64,000 bases of DNA, taken from Pararhodobacter sp. (GTDB lineage Bacteria; Pseudomonadota; Alphaproteobacteria; Rhodobacterales; Rhodobacteraceae). Every line of letters starts with the position of its first letter. Positions within the stretch are counted from its first letter, which is position 1. The DNA lies in the NCBI RefSeq assembly GCF_034676545.1, contig NZ_JAUCBZ010000011.1, positions 1-64,000 of the forward strand, in the 5' to 3' direction. Shown here piece after piece: positions 8,570-16,103 of the stretch. The position numbers were made by a program, and so were the translations under genes. A model generated the notes under the pieces. That model was not told the origin of the DNA. It was given only the letters and a program-made list of their open reading frames with translations, and searched no databases.

Positions 8570-9627
8570 GGCTCTGTTGCACAAATCCGGTGACAAGCGG
8601 ACGTCCCCCATCCCCGGACATACCTATCCTGCGGCTTCGGTTACGGGGATGCCAAGCGCGGTGAAGCCGTTCAGGACGGCCACACGGACCTGGAACTCGG
8701 CAACTTGACGGTCGAAGTCCCGCGCCATGAGGCGCTGACCCAGCAGTTTCACACAGTGCATCTTGGTCTCGTCGCGGCTTCGGCGGTGGTATCCGCTCCA
8801 TCGTCGCCAGAGCGCGCGGCCGAGGTATTTCGATGCTCTCAGGGCCTCGTCGCGCGCGACCCGCGCCTGCCGTGACAGTCTTCCACGGCTTTGCATTCTT
8901 GCGGGGCGGGATGATTGCGGCGGCCCCGCGATCGGCGATGGCGTCATGGCATTTTCGGGTGTCGTAGGCGCCATCTGCTGTGACACTGGCAATGTCTTGA
9001 TCGGCGGCGATCTGGGCCAACAGTTCGGGCAGCATGGGGGCATCCCCGACGTCGCTGCTGGTGACCTCGACCGCCCTGATCTCCAACGTTTGTTCGTCGA
9101 TCCCGAGATGGACCTTGCGCCAGACGCGGCGTTTTGCCCCGCCGTGCTTGCGCGCGTTCCACTCACCTTCCCCTTCGACCTTGATCCCGGTGCTGTCGAT
9201 CAAGAGATGCAGCGGACCCTGCGCGCCCCGATGCGGGATGCGGGATGTTCACGGCAAGGGTCTTTTGGCGACGGCTCAGTGTGCTTAAATCAGGCACATC
9301 CCAGTCTAGTCCTACAAGCTACAAGAGACTTTCGACGAACCCAGTCGTCTGCCTGAGCGCCATGCCGAAAAGGACCTTCATCGTCAGGCAGGTCTGGACG
9401 GAAGCGTCGCTGTAAACGGGCTGTCGCCCACGCTTGCTGGTTGGCTTCGCAGCCCACGCCATGCCAGGATCGAACCAGATCGTCAGCGACCCGCGGCGCT
9501 TGAGCGCCTTGTTGTACGCGGGCCAGTTCAGGGTCTTGTAAGTCGGTGTGTTCGGTTTGCTCATGCCTTCCAGCTATCACGCTGGATTCACAAGATGAAT
9601 CCCTTACGCGATTTGTGCAACAGAGCC
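8570..9627 (-). mobile_element. IS5-family element, degenerate transposase
   Basis: A 1058-bp element with perfect 18-bp terminal inverted repeats: GGCTCTGTTGCACAAATC at 8570-8587 and its reverse complement at 9610-9627. The only gene is a broken transposase on the minus strand. No convincing target duplication flanks it, so one side may have rearranged after insertion. Confidence 0.88.
8624..9564 (-). pseudogene. IS5-family transposase, nonsense and frameshift mutations
   Basis: The start MSKPNTPTYKTLNWPAYN at 9564 is typical of this IS5 subgroup, followed by FGMALRQTTGFVESLL. A TAG stop follows directly. Further on the 7-bp sequence CCCGCAT is duplicated and shifts the frame near 9233. The DDE core then appears as LIDSTGIKVEGEGEW and ASVTADGAYDTRKCHD. 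Another shift moves the C-terminal segment (ALRASKYLGRALWRRWSGYH to LGIPVTEAAG) into a third frame. No single intact product is possible, although the ends remain perfect and could be used by a related transposase. Confidence 0.88.
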
Positions 9628-9711
9628 CTCGCACGTCACTGTACTGCCACGCCCTGGAGGTCCTTAATCGGATCAACTGTCAGCTGGACCCCGGCTTATC
9701 TAGCGAACAAC

Positions 9712-10782
9712 CTATTGGCTCTTAGCCCGCCACATCCGATACCGCCCCTGCCCGGTCATTTCGCGGACCAGACCACGCGCTTCCATCCAAGCGAGGTTGC
9801 GCTGGACGGCGGCGCGGCTGGCAGCGGTCAGAGCTTCGGCCATCGCGGCGGAGACAAGGGGCCATTCGGTCAACACGGCGCGCAAGGCGCTAGGAGTCTT
9901 TCCCGAAAGTGAGGTCATCTCGGCTTCCGCCCGCACTGACCACGCTTCAATATCGTCGAGGTGCCGCATCGCGGTCAGGCACGCCGTCTCCATTCCGTCA
10001 AGCCAGCGGGCCAGACGTTCAGCGGGTGGACCACCGACGCGTAGCCCCCCTGCCCCGCCCATGGCCAGAGGTGCGAAGACTGCGCCCTTGCCCTCGCTCG
10101 CCGCAATCCGCGCGGCCGTGACGGCTGCCTCCATTCGGTCACCCTGCTGCCCGAGGCCCGCGAGGCTCCAGAGGTGAAAGCCCAAGCAAGCACGGGTGAT
10201 CGGGTGCAACTCGGAGGCTTGCGCCGTCAGGTCCAGCCAACCGCCTGCGCGATCCGCAAACGGTTCGGCCGCATCGGCGAGGTTCTCGGGGTCGCGGCGG
10301 TCAAGGAAGGCGGAAAGGTCTACCTCCGGTCCCGGCCCACCGGATAGCCGCCGCACCGCCCAACCGACACGCGCGAGCGCAGCAGTATCGTCCTGTACCC
10401 CTGACAGGCGCATGGAGATCCAGAGCGCCAGCCTATCGGGTCCAATGCGGTCGCCGTTGAGCCAACTCAGATCGGCAGCCTCGATCAGGGCCAACCGGTG
10501 CCGCCATCCTTCCGGGCCGCGCTTCAAACGGTCGTCCAACGCGCCGACGCGACCGGCCACACGGGCAAGACGCGCGGCATGAGCCGCCTCTGCCATCCGC
10601 CAATCGTCGAGGACCTCGGCTTCACGCGGTTCGGCCCGTGGTCCGGGAGGCAGGTAATCCGGTTCCTCTTCCATTGGACCGGGCAGAAACCACAGATCGT
10701 CCTCAGACGCCTCTTCAACCTCCTCACCGTCGAGGATGAGAGCATCATATTCATCATGCAAGACAGGTGCTTGAGGCTTCAT
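9712..10782 (-). CDS. RHE_PE00001-family (DUF1403-like) plasmid protein with C-terminal helix-turn-helix
   Basis: A 356-residue protein of a family common on alphaproteobacterial plasmids. The N-terminus has an acidic stretch (EEVEEASEDD), followed by LDDWRMAEAAHAARLARVAGRVGALDDRL, a long helical middle (ALWISMRLSGVQDD, LGFHLWSLAGLG), and a C-terminal helix-turn-helix (LTAASRAAVQRNLAWMEARGLVREM). The family's function is not established; DNA binding is inferred from the C-terminus. A perfect palindrome sits directly upstream of the start (10785-10808), which suggests autoregulation. The 3' end lies 84 bases from the IS5-family element. Confidence 0.72.
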   Translation of the reverse strand: MKPQAPVLHDEYDALILDGEEVEEASEDDLWFLPGPMEEEPDYLPPGPRAEPREAEVLDDWRMAEAAHAARLARVAGRVGALDDRLKRGPEGWRHRLALIEAADLSWLNGDRIGPDRLALWISMRLSGVQDDTAALARVGWAVRRLSGGPGPEVDLSAFLDRRDPENLADAAEPFADRAGGWLDLTAQASELHPITRACLGFHLWSLAGLGQQGDRMEAAVTAARIAASEGKGAVFAPLAMGGAGGLRVGGPPAERLARWLDGMETACLTAMRHLDDIEAWSVRAEAEMTSLSGKTPSALRAVLTEWPLVSAAMAEALTAASRAAVQRNLAWMEARGLVREMTGQGRYRMWRAKSQ

Positions 10783-10784
10783 AT

Positions 10785-10808
10785 GTGCAAAATATCTAAG
10801 TTTTGCAC
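10785..10808. promoter_or_regulatory. Perfect palindrome GTGCAAAA-N8-TTTTGCAC, probable operator
   Basis: Two 8-bp arms, GTGCAAAA at 10785-10792 and TTTTGCAC at 10801-10808, are separated by 8 bases. The site begins 2 bases upstream of the ATG of the minus-strand gene ending at 10782, so a bound protein would block its start region. The arms and spacing fit a dimeric helix-turn-helix repressor. Confidence 0.65.
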
Positions 10809-10869
10809 TTTACCCAAGGGTTTTGTCGGAGTGCCTTCACCCTCTTTATATAGCACGCACAGGCGATGG

Positions 10870-10887
10870 TCAGCGAGGGCTCGCTGA
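10870..10887. repeat. Perfect inverted repeat TCAGCGAG-GG-CTCGCTGA
   Basis: 8-bp arms with a 2-base centre, in the gap between two divergent genes. It could be an operator or part of a recombination site for the serine recombinase at 11009. Confidence 0.5.
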
Positions 10888-10952
10888 TCGCGCCCACTTT
10901 ATAGAAACCAAGGGCTTACTATTGAGCAGGACCACAGAGAGCGCCCTTGCAT

Positions 10953-10999
10953 CCGTTTACAAACGGTCGTTTATTAGTGGTATGTGAAACTGCAAACGG
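10953..10999. promoter_or_regulatory. Array of CGTTT/AAACG half-sites upstream of the serine recombinase
   Basis: CCGTTTACAAACGG at 10953-10966 is a near-perfect palindrome. It is followed at once by another CGTTT unit at 10968-10972 in alternating orientation, and by AAACGG at 10994-10999. The array lies just before the recombinase start at 11009. This is where resolvase-type recombinases commonly have their res site and autoregulatory operator. The assignment is by position and symmetry only. Confidence 0.45.
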
Positions 11000-11008
11000 C
11001 CTGTTTTG

Positions 11009-11052
11009 ATGCCCCTGATCGGCTACGCTCGCGTCTCGACCGAGGATCAGAC
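11009..11052 (+). pseudogene. Serine recombinase (resolvase/invertase), 5' fragment with catalytic serine
   Basis: Fourteen full codons, MPLIGYARVSTEDQ, plus two bases of the next. This is the conserved N-terminus of the resolvase family, with the catalytic serine in YARVSTEDQ. The gene is cut at the AC dinucleotide 11051-11052 by the IS1111-type element. The original sequence is rebuilt as GAT CAG AC/C CCC CTG, joining 11052 to 12501. Confidence 0.9.
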
Positions 11053-11179
11053 ATGGGGTAATCGCGGGCCGTTGGTCACCTGAGCCTCGGCAAGGCTGGG
11101 AGGGTGGCTGTTCCCCGATATGATGAAGATACGGGCTCTCGACTGGACGCCGGGCCCAAACATCTGATGGAGAACAGCC

Positions 11180-12205
11180 ATGAAGGAATATATTGGCCTC
11201 GATGTTTCTATGAAAGAGACCGCCGTGTCGATCCGGCGTCACGGGGAGCGGGTCTGGCGCGGAAAATGTGCCTCTGACCCTGCTGTGATTGCACAACTGG
11301 TGCGCAAGCGGGCACCTGCAGTCGAACGGATCGTCTTCGAGACCGGGCCCCTGTCGGTCTGGTTCTATCATGCCCTCCGAGCCGAGGGCTTGCCCGCGAT
11401 CTGTATTGATGCACGGCACGCCAAGTCGGCCCTCGACATGGCGCCGAACAAGACCGACGCGAACGATGCCGATGGCCTGGCGCATCTGGCCGAGATCGGC
11501 TTCTTCCGAGAAGTGAGGGTGAAAGGCTTTGACAGCATGCTGGCGCGGACCCTGATCGCTGCCAGGAACCGGCTTGTCAGGATCACGGTCGATCTTTCCA
11601 ATCATATCAGAGGGTTCATGAAGACCTTCGGTCTGCTCATTCCTGCTGGGAAGGGCAGCACATTCGAAGCACATGTGCGTCGACTTCTCTTCGATCAGCC
11701 GAAACTGTCAGAAATCCTGCTGCCGATGCTCGACGCCTGGTGCGCAACCCGGCTGCAGGCGGCCCGGCTCGCCCGCCAAATTGCTGCGGAAGCCCGACAG
11801 AACGAAGGCTGCCGGATCCTGATGTCGATCCCGGGAGTGGGCGCGATCACCGCGACATCGTTTGTCACGGCGATTGAAAGCCCGGACAACTTCCGGAAGT
11901 CCCGATCCGTCGGCGCTTGGGTCGGCCTTACAACTCGGCGGTATCAGTCCGGTGAGATCGACTACAAGGGCCATATCTCCCGCCGCGGCGATCATCACCT
12001 TCGCGGCCTGCTCTACGAAGCTGCATCTGTCATCCTGACTCGCAGTTCGGCTGAAAGTGACCTGCGGACCTGGGGGCTGAAGCTCAGGGAACGCATTGGC
12101 TTCAAGCGCGCGGCCGTCGCATTGGCACGGAAGCTGGCGGTCACGATGCATGCGATGCTCAGAGATGGCACGCTGTTTGAACGAGGCATGAAACCAACTG
12201 CTTGA
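11180..12205 (+). CDS. IS110/IS1111-family transposase (bridge-RNA recombinase)
   Basis: A 341-residue protein with the two IS110 domains. The N-terminal DEDD RuvC-like domain shows YIGLDVSMKE, the acidic residue in FETGPLS, and KTDANDADGLAHLAE. The C-terminal Transposase_20 domain shows MSIPGVGAITATSFVTAIE, FRKSRSVGAWVGLTTRRYQSGE, and GHISRRGDHHLRGLLYEAA, where the nucleophilic serine is expected. Family members recombine element and target through a structured bridge RNA from the element. The frame is complete and probably active. ATG at 11180 is preceded by GGAG at 11169. Confidence 0.95.
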   Translation: MKEYIGLDVSMKETAVSIRRHGERVWRGKCASDPAVIAQLVRKRAPAVERIVFETGPLSVWFYHALRAEGLPAICIDARHAKSALDMAPNKTDANDADGLAHLAEIGFFREVRVKGFDSMLARTLIAARNRLVRITVDLSNHIRGFMKTFGLLIPAGKGSTFEAHVRRLLFDQPKLSEILLPMLDAWCATRLQAARLARQIAAEARQNEGCRILMSIPGVGAITATSFVTAIESPDNFRKSRSVGAWVGLTTRRYQSGEIDYKGHISRRGDHHLRGLLYEAASVILTRSSAESDLRTWGLKLRERIGFKRAAVALARKLAVTMHAMLRDGTLFERGMKPTA

Positions 12206-12212
12206 AAACACA

Positions 12213-12440
12213 GAGATAGCGCTCGAGATGTGAGCGCGCCGAAGCGTCCCTGCCGGGACGTAGGTAGGGCCTTTCGTGCAGGGGGATGCACCGCTGGCTC
12301 CTCAGCTGAGTGCGGATCAGACATAGGAAGGCCCACCCGCGAACACCAATCATGCGGCGACCAGGTTGTCGACCGCGAAGACGACCCTGCTCCGGCAAAC
12401 GCACCTTGGCACGCCTAGAAGAACAGTTGCGCTGATCAAT
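12213..12440 (+). ncRNA. Candidate bridge RNA of the IS1111-type element, with readable target guides
   Basis: A stem GGGCCTTTC (12267-12275) pairs with GGAAGGCCC (12326-12334) and closes an internal loop. On the 5' side lies GCAGGGGG (12278-12285), the exact complement of the right target half CCCCCTGC at 12501-12508. On the 3' side lies GGATCAGAC (12314-12322), identical to the left target half plus core at 11044-11052. A small inner stem (GCAC/GTGC) separates the two. This is the layout of a target-binding loop. AGACGAC at 12379-12385 also matches the element's right end at 12494-12500, as a donor guide would. The RNA limits are approximate. Confidence 0.7.
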
Positions 12441-12500
12441 GATGGCTTTTTGCTCCACACCGAAAGAAAGGGCTTGCAAGATGTGATGCGATTAGACGAC

Positions 12501-13341
12501 CCCCCTGCCCCAGTCGCAGGCCCTGAAATCCGCGGGCTGCGTAGAGATCCACGAGGAGCAGGCCTCGGGCGGCAACCGTGCTCGGCCCGTTCTGGCCCGC
12601 GTGTTGGAACGCATCTCCAAGGGCGATACGCTGGTCGTCGTGCGCATCGACCGTCTGGCGCGGTCGCTCTCACATCTGCTGGAGGTGATCGAACGGCTGG
12701 AGGCGAAAGGAGCCTTCTTCCGCTCGCTCATGGACCCGATCGACACGTCCTCGCCGCAGGGCAAGTTCACCCTGCAGGTCCTGGGCGCCGCCGCCGAGTT
12801 TGAGCGTGCCCTGATCCGCGAACGCACCAAGGCGGGGCTGGCCAGCGCACGAACCAAGGGTCGGGTTGGCGGCAATCCGGGCCTGCGCGCTCGGGATCCG
12901 GCGGCGCTGCGCAAGGTTCGGTTGGCACGGCAGGACGGCTACATGGAACGCCTGAACGAGACGGCGCAGGACTGGGTGCCCCATGTGCGCCGTCTGCGGC
13001 CCGACATGGCTTGGGAAGACGTGGTGCGCATCGTAAACGGCCCCCTGCCCCGCGAGCGCCAATGGACGCAAGGCCGTCTGCTCCGCGCCGTTAATGCCTA
13101 TGTCCGCGACGGCTTTCTTCCCGACACCGTGCTGGTCCGCGCCGGCCGTCGCGAGACTGACGACCGCCTGCCCGCAATCGTCGCCGCTATCAAGGGCGCG
13201 GACCCCGACGTCACACTCCAGGCGATCTGCACCCGACTGGAAGCGATGCGCGAACGAACGCCCCGTGGGCGGACAAGCTGGCAGCCTTCTTCGGTGAAAA
13301 TGCTGCTGGAGCGGGCGGAGAAGCTGGGGCTATTGCTTTGA
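12501..13341 (+). pseudogene. Serine recombinase (resolvase/invertase), 3' part lacking the catalytic serine
   Basis: Continues the gene begun at 11009: PLPQSQALKSAGC, EEQASGGNRARPVLARVL, DTLVVVRIDRLARSLSHLLE with the conserved arginines, and GAAAEFERALIRERTKAGLASARTKGRVGG, the end of the catalytic domain. A long C-terminal region (about 145 residues) with helical segments follows instead of the usual short helix-turn-helix. A GTG at 12601 opens a 246-residue frame, but such a product would lack YARVS and its serine. It cannot cut DNA; at most it could bind. Confidence 0.85.
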
Positions 13342-13661
13342 CGATTCGAAAGTGCGCTCATCCTTAGAAGGCAGTACTGGCGGGCGCACCACAACATTTA
13401 GCAAGCGTGAACTCTGCTTGATCTGGTAGAAGTTCTTGTTTTTCAATGTCATGACGGTCAGTAAGGCTGATGACACGCCCGCTCATCCGTCAGCATCAGC
13501 CACGAGCTGTAGAATTTTCTTGCACCACTGCCAGACATGACGCATTTATTGTCGTAGCGGAAAATCGCGAGAATTGCGGTTTTCTGCGCTACAAAGAAAA
13601 TGTCGCTCCAAGGGGCACAGTGAGTGTGGGTAAACCGCACCACGATCTAGATGAGGGCAGT
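13342..13661. other. Region upstream of repABC
   Basis: About 320 bases with no supportable gene. It contains the long interrupted palindrome at 13554-13592 and must carry the repA promoter. In repABC plasmids this region usually holds RepA-bound operators and sometimes parS. Confidence 0.6.
13554..13592. promoter_or_regulatory. Two-tier interrupted palindrome upstream of repA (operator or partition site candidate)
   Basis: Outer arms GTAGCG (13554-13559) and CGCTAC (13587-13592) enclose inner arms GAAAATCGC (13560-13568) and GCGGTTTTC (13576-13584), with one mismatch in the inner pair. The site is 70 bases before the repA start. Autoregulation of repAB by RepA binding to such symmetry is known for repABC plasmids; assignment here is by position. 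Confidence 0.55.
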
Positions 13662-14837
13662 ATGACCGAAGAGCGTGTTTTTGCAGAGCTTCAGAGCGAC
13701 GCATCCACACTGCATGAGTCTATCCGGATGCATCTGGAGCGCAATTTTGCGCCTGACGCCAGGAAGTACTTGAGAAGCTTTTCATCGACAGAAGCGGCCG
13801 AATTTCTTGGGCTCGCGCCTGGTCACCTGCGCAAACTCCACGCGGAGGACAAGATCCCTGACGTCCCGCTCGATGAGCGTGGACGGAAACTGTACTCGGC
13901 CGACGACCTTGCGCAGATCCGTTTGGCTCTGGCGCGAACCACGCGCGACCCTTCGCTTTATCTACGTGGGCGGGTCGGATCAGAGCCGCTGCAGATTATA
14001 TCTTGCGTGTCGTTCAAGGGCGGGTCAGCGAAGACGACCACAGCGGCATATCTCAGCCAATGGTATGCCCTGCACGGCTACCGGGTGCTGGTGATCGACA
14101 TGGACCCGCAGGCCTCGCTTTCGTCGATGACCGGTTTGCGGCCTGAAATCGACTTCACGCATCAAGGCACGATCTATGATGCCATCCGGTATGAGAACCC
14201 TGTGCCGATGAGCGAGGTGGTGCGGAAAACCTACTTCCACGGCCTGGACATAGCCGCAGGTGGCCTGATCCTGTCGGAATACGAGACCGAGACCCCCTAC
14301 GCCCTTCGCCGTGGCTCCGAGCCACCCTTTTACCTGCGGCTTCGCGAAGCAATCCTCTCGGTTGAAGCCAGCTATGATCTGGTGTTCATCGATTGCCCCC
14401 CGCAGCTTGGGTTCTTGACCCTCTCGGCTCTTGTGGCCTCGTCTTCGATCATCATTCCAGTGGTGCCGAACTTTATCGACGTGGCATCCTTGGCCCAGTT
14501 TCTGACCATGACCTCATCCTTGCTCGATACGATCAGGGAAGCAGGAATGACGTTGGAATACGACTTTCTCCGCTACCTGGTCTCTCGCTTCGAACCTTCG
14601 GACGGGCCGCAAGCGCAGGTTGCCGGATTGCTACGCGCCAACTTTGGCAAACGCGTGATGACCGAGACGTTCCTGAAGTCCACCGCCGTCTCGGACGCAG
14701 GCCTTACACATCAGACGCTGTTCGAAGTCGGTCGAGGTAGCATGAACCGCAACACTTATGACCGCGCGATGGAATCGATCAACGCTGTCGCGCGGGAGCT
14801 GGAACAAGACATCCACAGAGCATGGGGGCGCGGCTGA
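13662..14837 (+). CDS. repA: Plasmid partitioning protein RepA (ParA-type ATPase)
   Basis: A 391-residue protein. An N-terminal helix-turn-helix (SSTEAAEFLGLAPGHLRKLHAE) is followed by the ParA core: deviant Walker A FKGGSAKTTTA near residue 122, DMDPQASLSS, Walker B-type VFIDCPPQLGFLTL, and VPNFIDVASLAQF. RepA moves plasmid copies apart with RepB and represses the repABC operon. The ATG at 13662 follows GAGGG at 13653-13657; the longer frame from 13470 is rejected because it runs through the palindrome at 13554-13592. It is coupled to repB, whose start lies one base after this stop. Confidence 0.95.
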   Translation: MTEERVFAELQSDASTLHESIRMHLERNFAPDARKYLRSFSSTEAAEFLGLAPGHLRKLHAEDKIPDVPLDERGRKLYSADDLAQIRLALARTTRDPSLYLRGRVGSEPLQIISCVSFKGGSAKTTTAAYLSQWYALHGYRVLVIDMDPQASLSSMTGLRPEIDFTHQGTIYDAIRYENPVPMSEVVRKTYFHGLDIAAGGLILSEYETETPYALRRGSEPPFYLRLREAILSVEASYDLVFIDCPPQLGFLTLSALVASSSIIIPVVPNFIDVASLAQFLTMTSSLLDTIREAGMTLEYDFLRYLVSRFEPSDGPQAQVAGLLRANFGKRVMTETFLKSTAVSDAGLTHQTLFEVGRGSMNRNTYDRAMESINAVARELEQDIHRAWGRG

Positions 14838-14838
14838 G

Positions 14839-15831
14839 ATGGCTAGGAAGAACATGTTCGAAGGCATCACTCCTGTCCCTCGGCCGGAAGAAGATGCAAA
14901 TGCACCCCTGCCCCGCCCGACCGCCAAGATGCCAGAGGTATTTCAAAGTGCTGGGCCGATCGCAGCCATCCGCAACGATCTGCGCAGTGTCGGGGCTCGA
15001 TCAGTGCAGGACATCGATCCCGAACTGATTGAAGACACCGGATTAAAGGATCGCATCGGAGCGCTAGACGACGACATCGCCGACCTGCGCGAAAGCATTT
15101 CCAAACACGGCCAGCAGGTTCCGATCCTGTTGCGACCGCACCCGAAACTGAGCGGTCGGTATCAGGTGGTTTACGGGCGCCGCAGGCTTGCCGCAATCCG
15201 TGGCTTGGGAACGCCGGTCAAGGCGCTGATCCGCACCCTTTCCGACGAAGAGGCGGTCCTGGCGCAGGGCCAGGAAAACAACCTTCGCAAGGACCCGTCC
15301 TTCATCGAGAAAGCCTTGTTTGCGGGCGACTTGGAGGAGGCGGGTTACGATGCGCGCGTGGTTCAGGACGCGCTGAACGTGAACCGCAGCCACACGTCGC
15401 ACATGCGTAAGGTGCGCGAGGCATTTCCGAGACAAGTGCTGGAACGCATCGGTGCCGCGCCCTCGATCGGATGGAAACGCTGGTATGAACTCGCCGTTGT
15501 GGTACTTGAGAAGAAGATCGACGTTCTTTCCGTCCACCCTGCCCCCTTCCCTGAAGGTTCCAGCTCAGACGAGCGATTTGCGGCCTGGGTGAAAGCTCTT
15601 CCAAAGGCGGATACCCCTAAGGAGAAACGCCATGAGAAGGGCACAACGCCCTTCACGCTGATGGCACAGGATGGGTCCGCCCTGGGAGAGGTCGCCCTTA
15701 CCAAAGGGGCATTGGGCTTCCGGCCATCGGCGCAACATAGGGGTTTCGCGGCTTGGCTGCATGCAAATGCGGATGACGTCTTTTCACGCCTGCATGAAGA
15801 ATTTCTCAGTCAGTCCAAGAAGAAGGACTGA
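14839..15831 (+). CDS. repB: Plasmid partitioning protein RepB (ParB-type)
   Basis: A 330-residue protein. It starts MARKNMFEGI, has the ParB nuclease-like fold region (DIADLRESISKHGQQVPILLRPHP, YQVVYGRRRLAAIRGLG, VLAQGQENNLRKDPSFIEKALFA with the GQENxxR motif) and a central helix-turn-helix (DARVVQDALNVNRSHTSHMRKV). RepB binds parS and stimulates the RepA ATPase. It is the second gene of repABC; its ATG comes one base after the repA stop, so translation is probably coupled. Candidate parS sites lie downstream of repC. Confidence 0.95.
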   Translation: MARKNMFEGITPVPRPEEDANAPLPRPTAKMPEVFQSAGPIAAIRNDLRSVGARSVQDIDPELIEDTGLKDRIGALDDDIADLRESISKHGQQVPILLRPHPKLSGRYQVVYGRRRLAAIRGLGTPVKALIRTLSDEEAVLAQGQENNLRKDPSFIEKALFAGDLEEAGYDARVVQDALNVNRSHTSHMRKVREAFPRQVLERIGAAPSIGWKRWYELAVVVLEKKIDVLSVHPAPFPEGSSSDERFAAWVKALPKADTPKEKRHEKGTTPFTLMAQDGSALGEVALTKGALGFRPSAQHRGFAAWLHANADDVFSRLHEEFLSQSKKKD

Positions 15832-15866
15832 TGGAATGCAACGAAAACAACAGAGGAGCAGTGTCG

Positions 15867-15953
15867 GAAAAGGATAGGCCTCCCGAATGGAAACCACCCG
15901 GAAGGCCCGCGCAAAACACAGGGCGCCAACCCTGAGAATGCTCATCTTCTAGC
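15867..15953 (-). ncRNA. Countertranscribed RNA of the repABC cassette (incompatibility RNA)
   Basis: On the minus strand between repB and repC there is a promoter with -35 TTGCGT (15983-15988), a 17-base spacer and -10 TAGTCT (15960-15965). About 75 bases downstream an intrinsic terminator follows: GGCCTTCC (15900-15907) pairing with GGGAGGCC (15877-15884), then a T-rich run TATCCTTTTC at 15867-15876. In repABC plasmids an antisense RNA from exactly this place limits RepC synthesis and causes incompatibility. Ends are estimated. Confidence 0.75.
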
Positions 15954-15959
15954 ACGAGC

Positions 15960-15988
15960 AGACTAGCGCAGGCCCGAATCGCACGCAA
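15960..15988 (-). promoter_or_regulatory. Promoter of the repABC antisense RNA
   Basis: TTGCGT and TAGTCT hexamers 17 bases apart on the minus strand, directly upstream of the RNA that ends at the terminator near 15867. Confidence 0.6.
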
Positions 15989-16103
15989 CATCGCTTCGCG
16001 GTGATCTGATATCTTTTATCCTTTTTCTGGAGAAGAACGGACACCGACAGGCAGGGTTGCAAGGTCTTCACTCGGCTGACCCGAGCGTTCCGCCGGATTC
16101 AAC

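Larger units (their letters stand above)
11053..12498 (+). mobile_element. IS110-family (IS1111-type) element inserted in a serine recombinase gene
   Basis: The element runs between two copies of the dinucleotide AC (11051-11052 and 12499-12500), one of which belongs to the target. It has 7-bp subterminal inverted repeats TAATCGC at 11059-11065 and GCGATTA at 12488-12494, set 6 and 4 bases in from the ends. Such offset repeats mark the IS1111 group. The non-coding part downstream of the transposase (about 290 bases) is longer than the upstream part (127 bases), also as in IS1111. No target duplication beyond the core is expected. Confidence 0.88.

Noticed and set aside
8570..9627. Target-site duplication of the IS5-family element
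   Set aside because: The bases on the two sides do not match convincingly at 2 to 9 bp.
10919..11674. A 251-residue minus-strand frame
   Set aside because: It overlaps the IS110-family transposase and the recombinase fragment and has no motifs.
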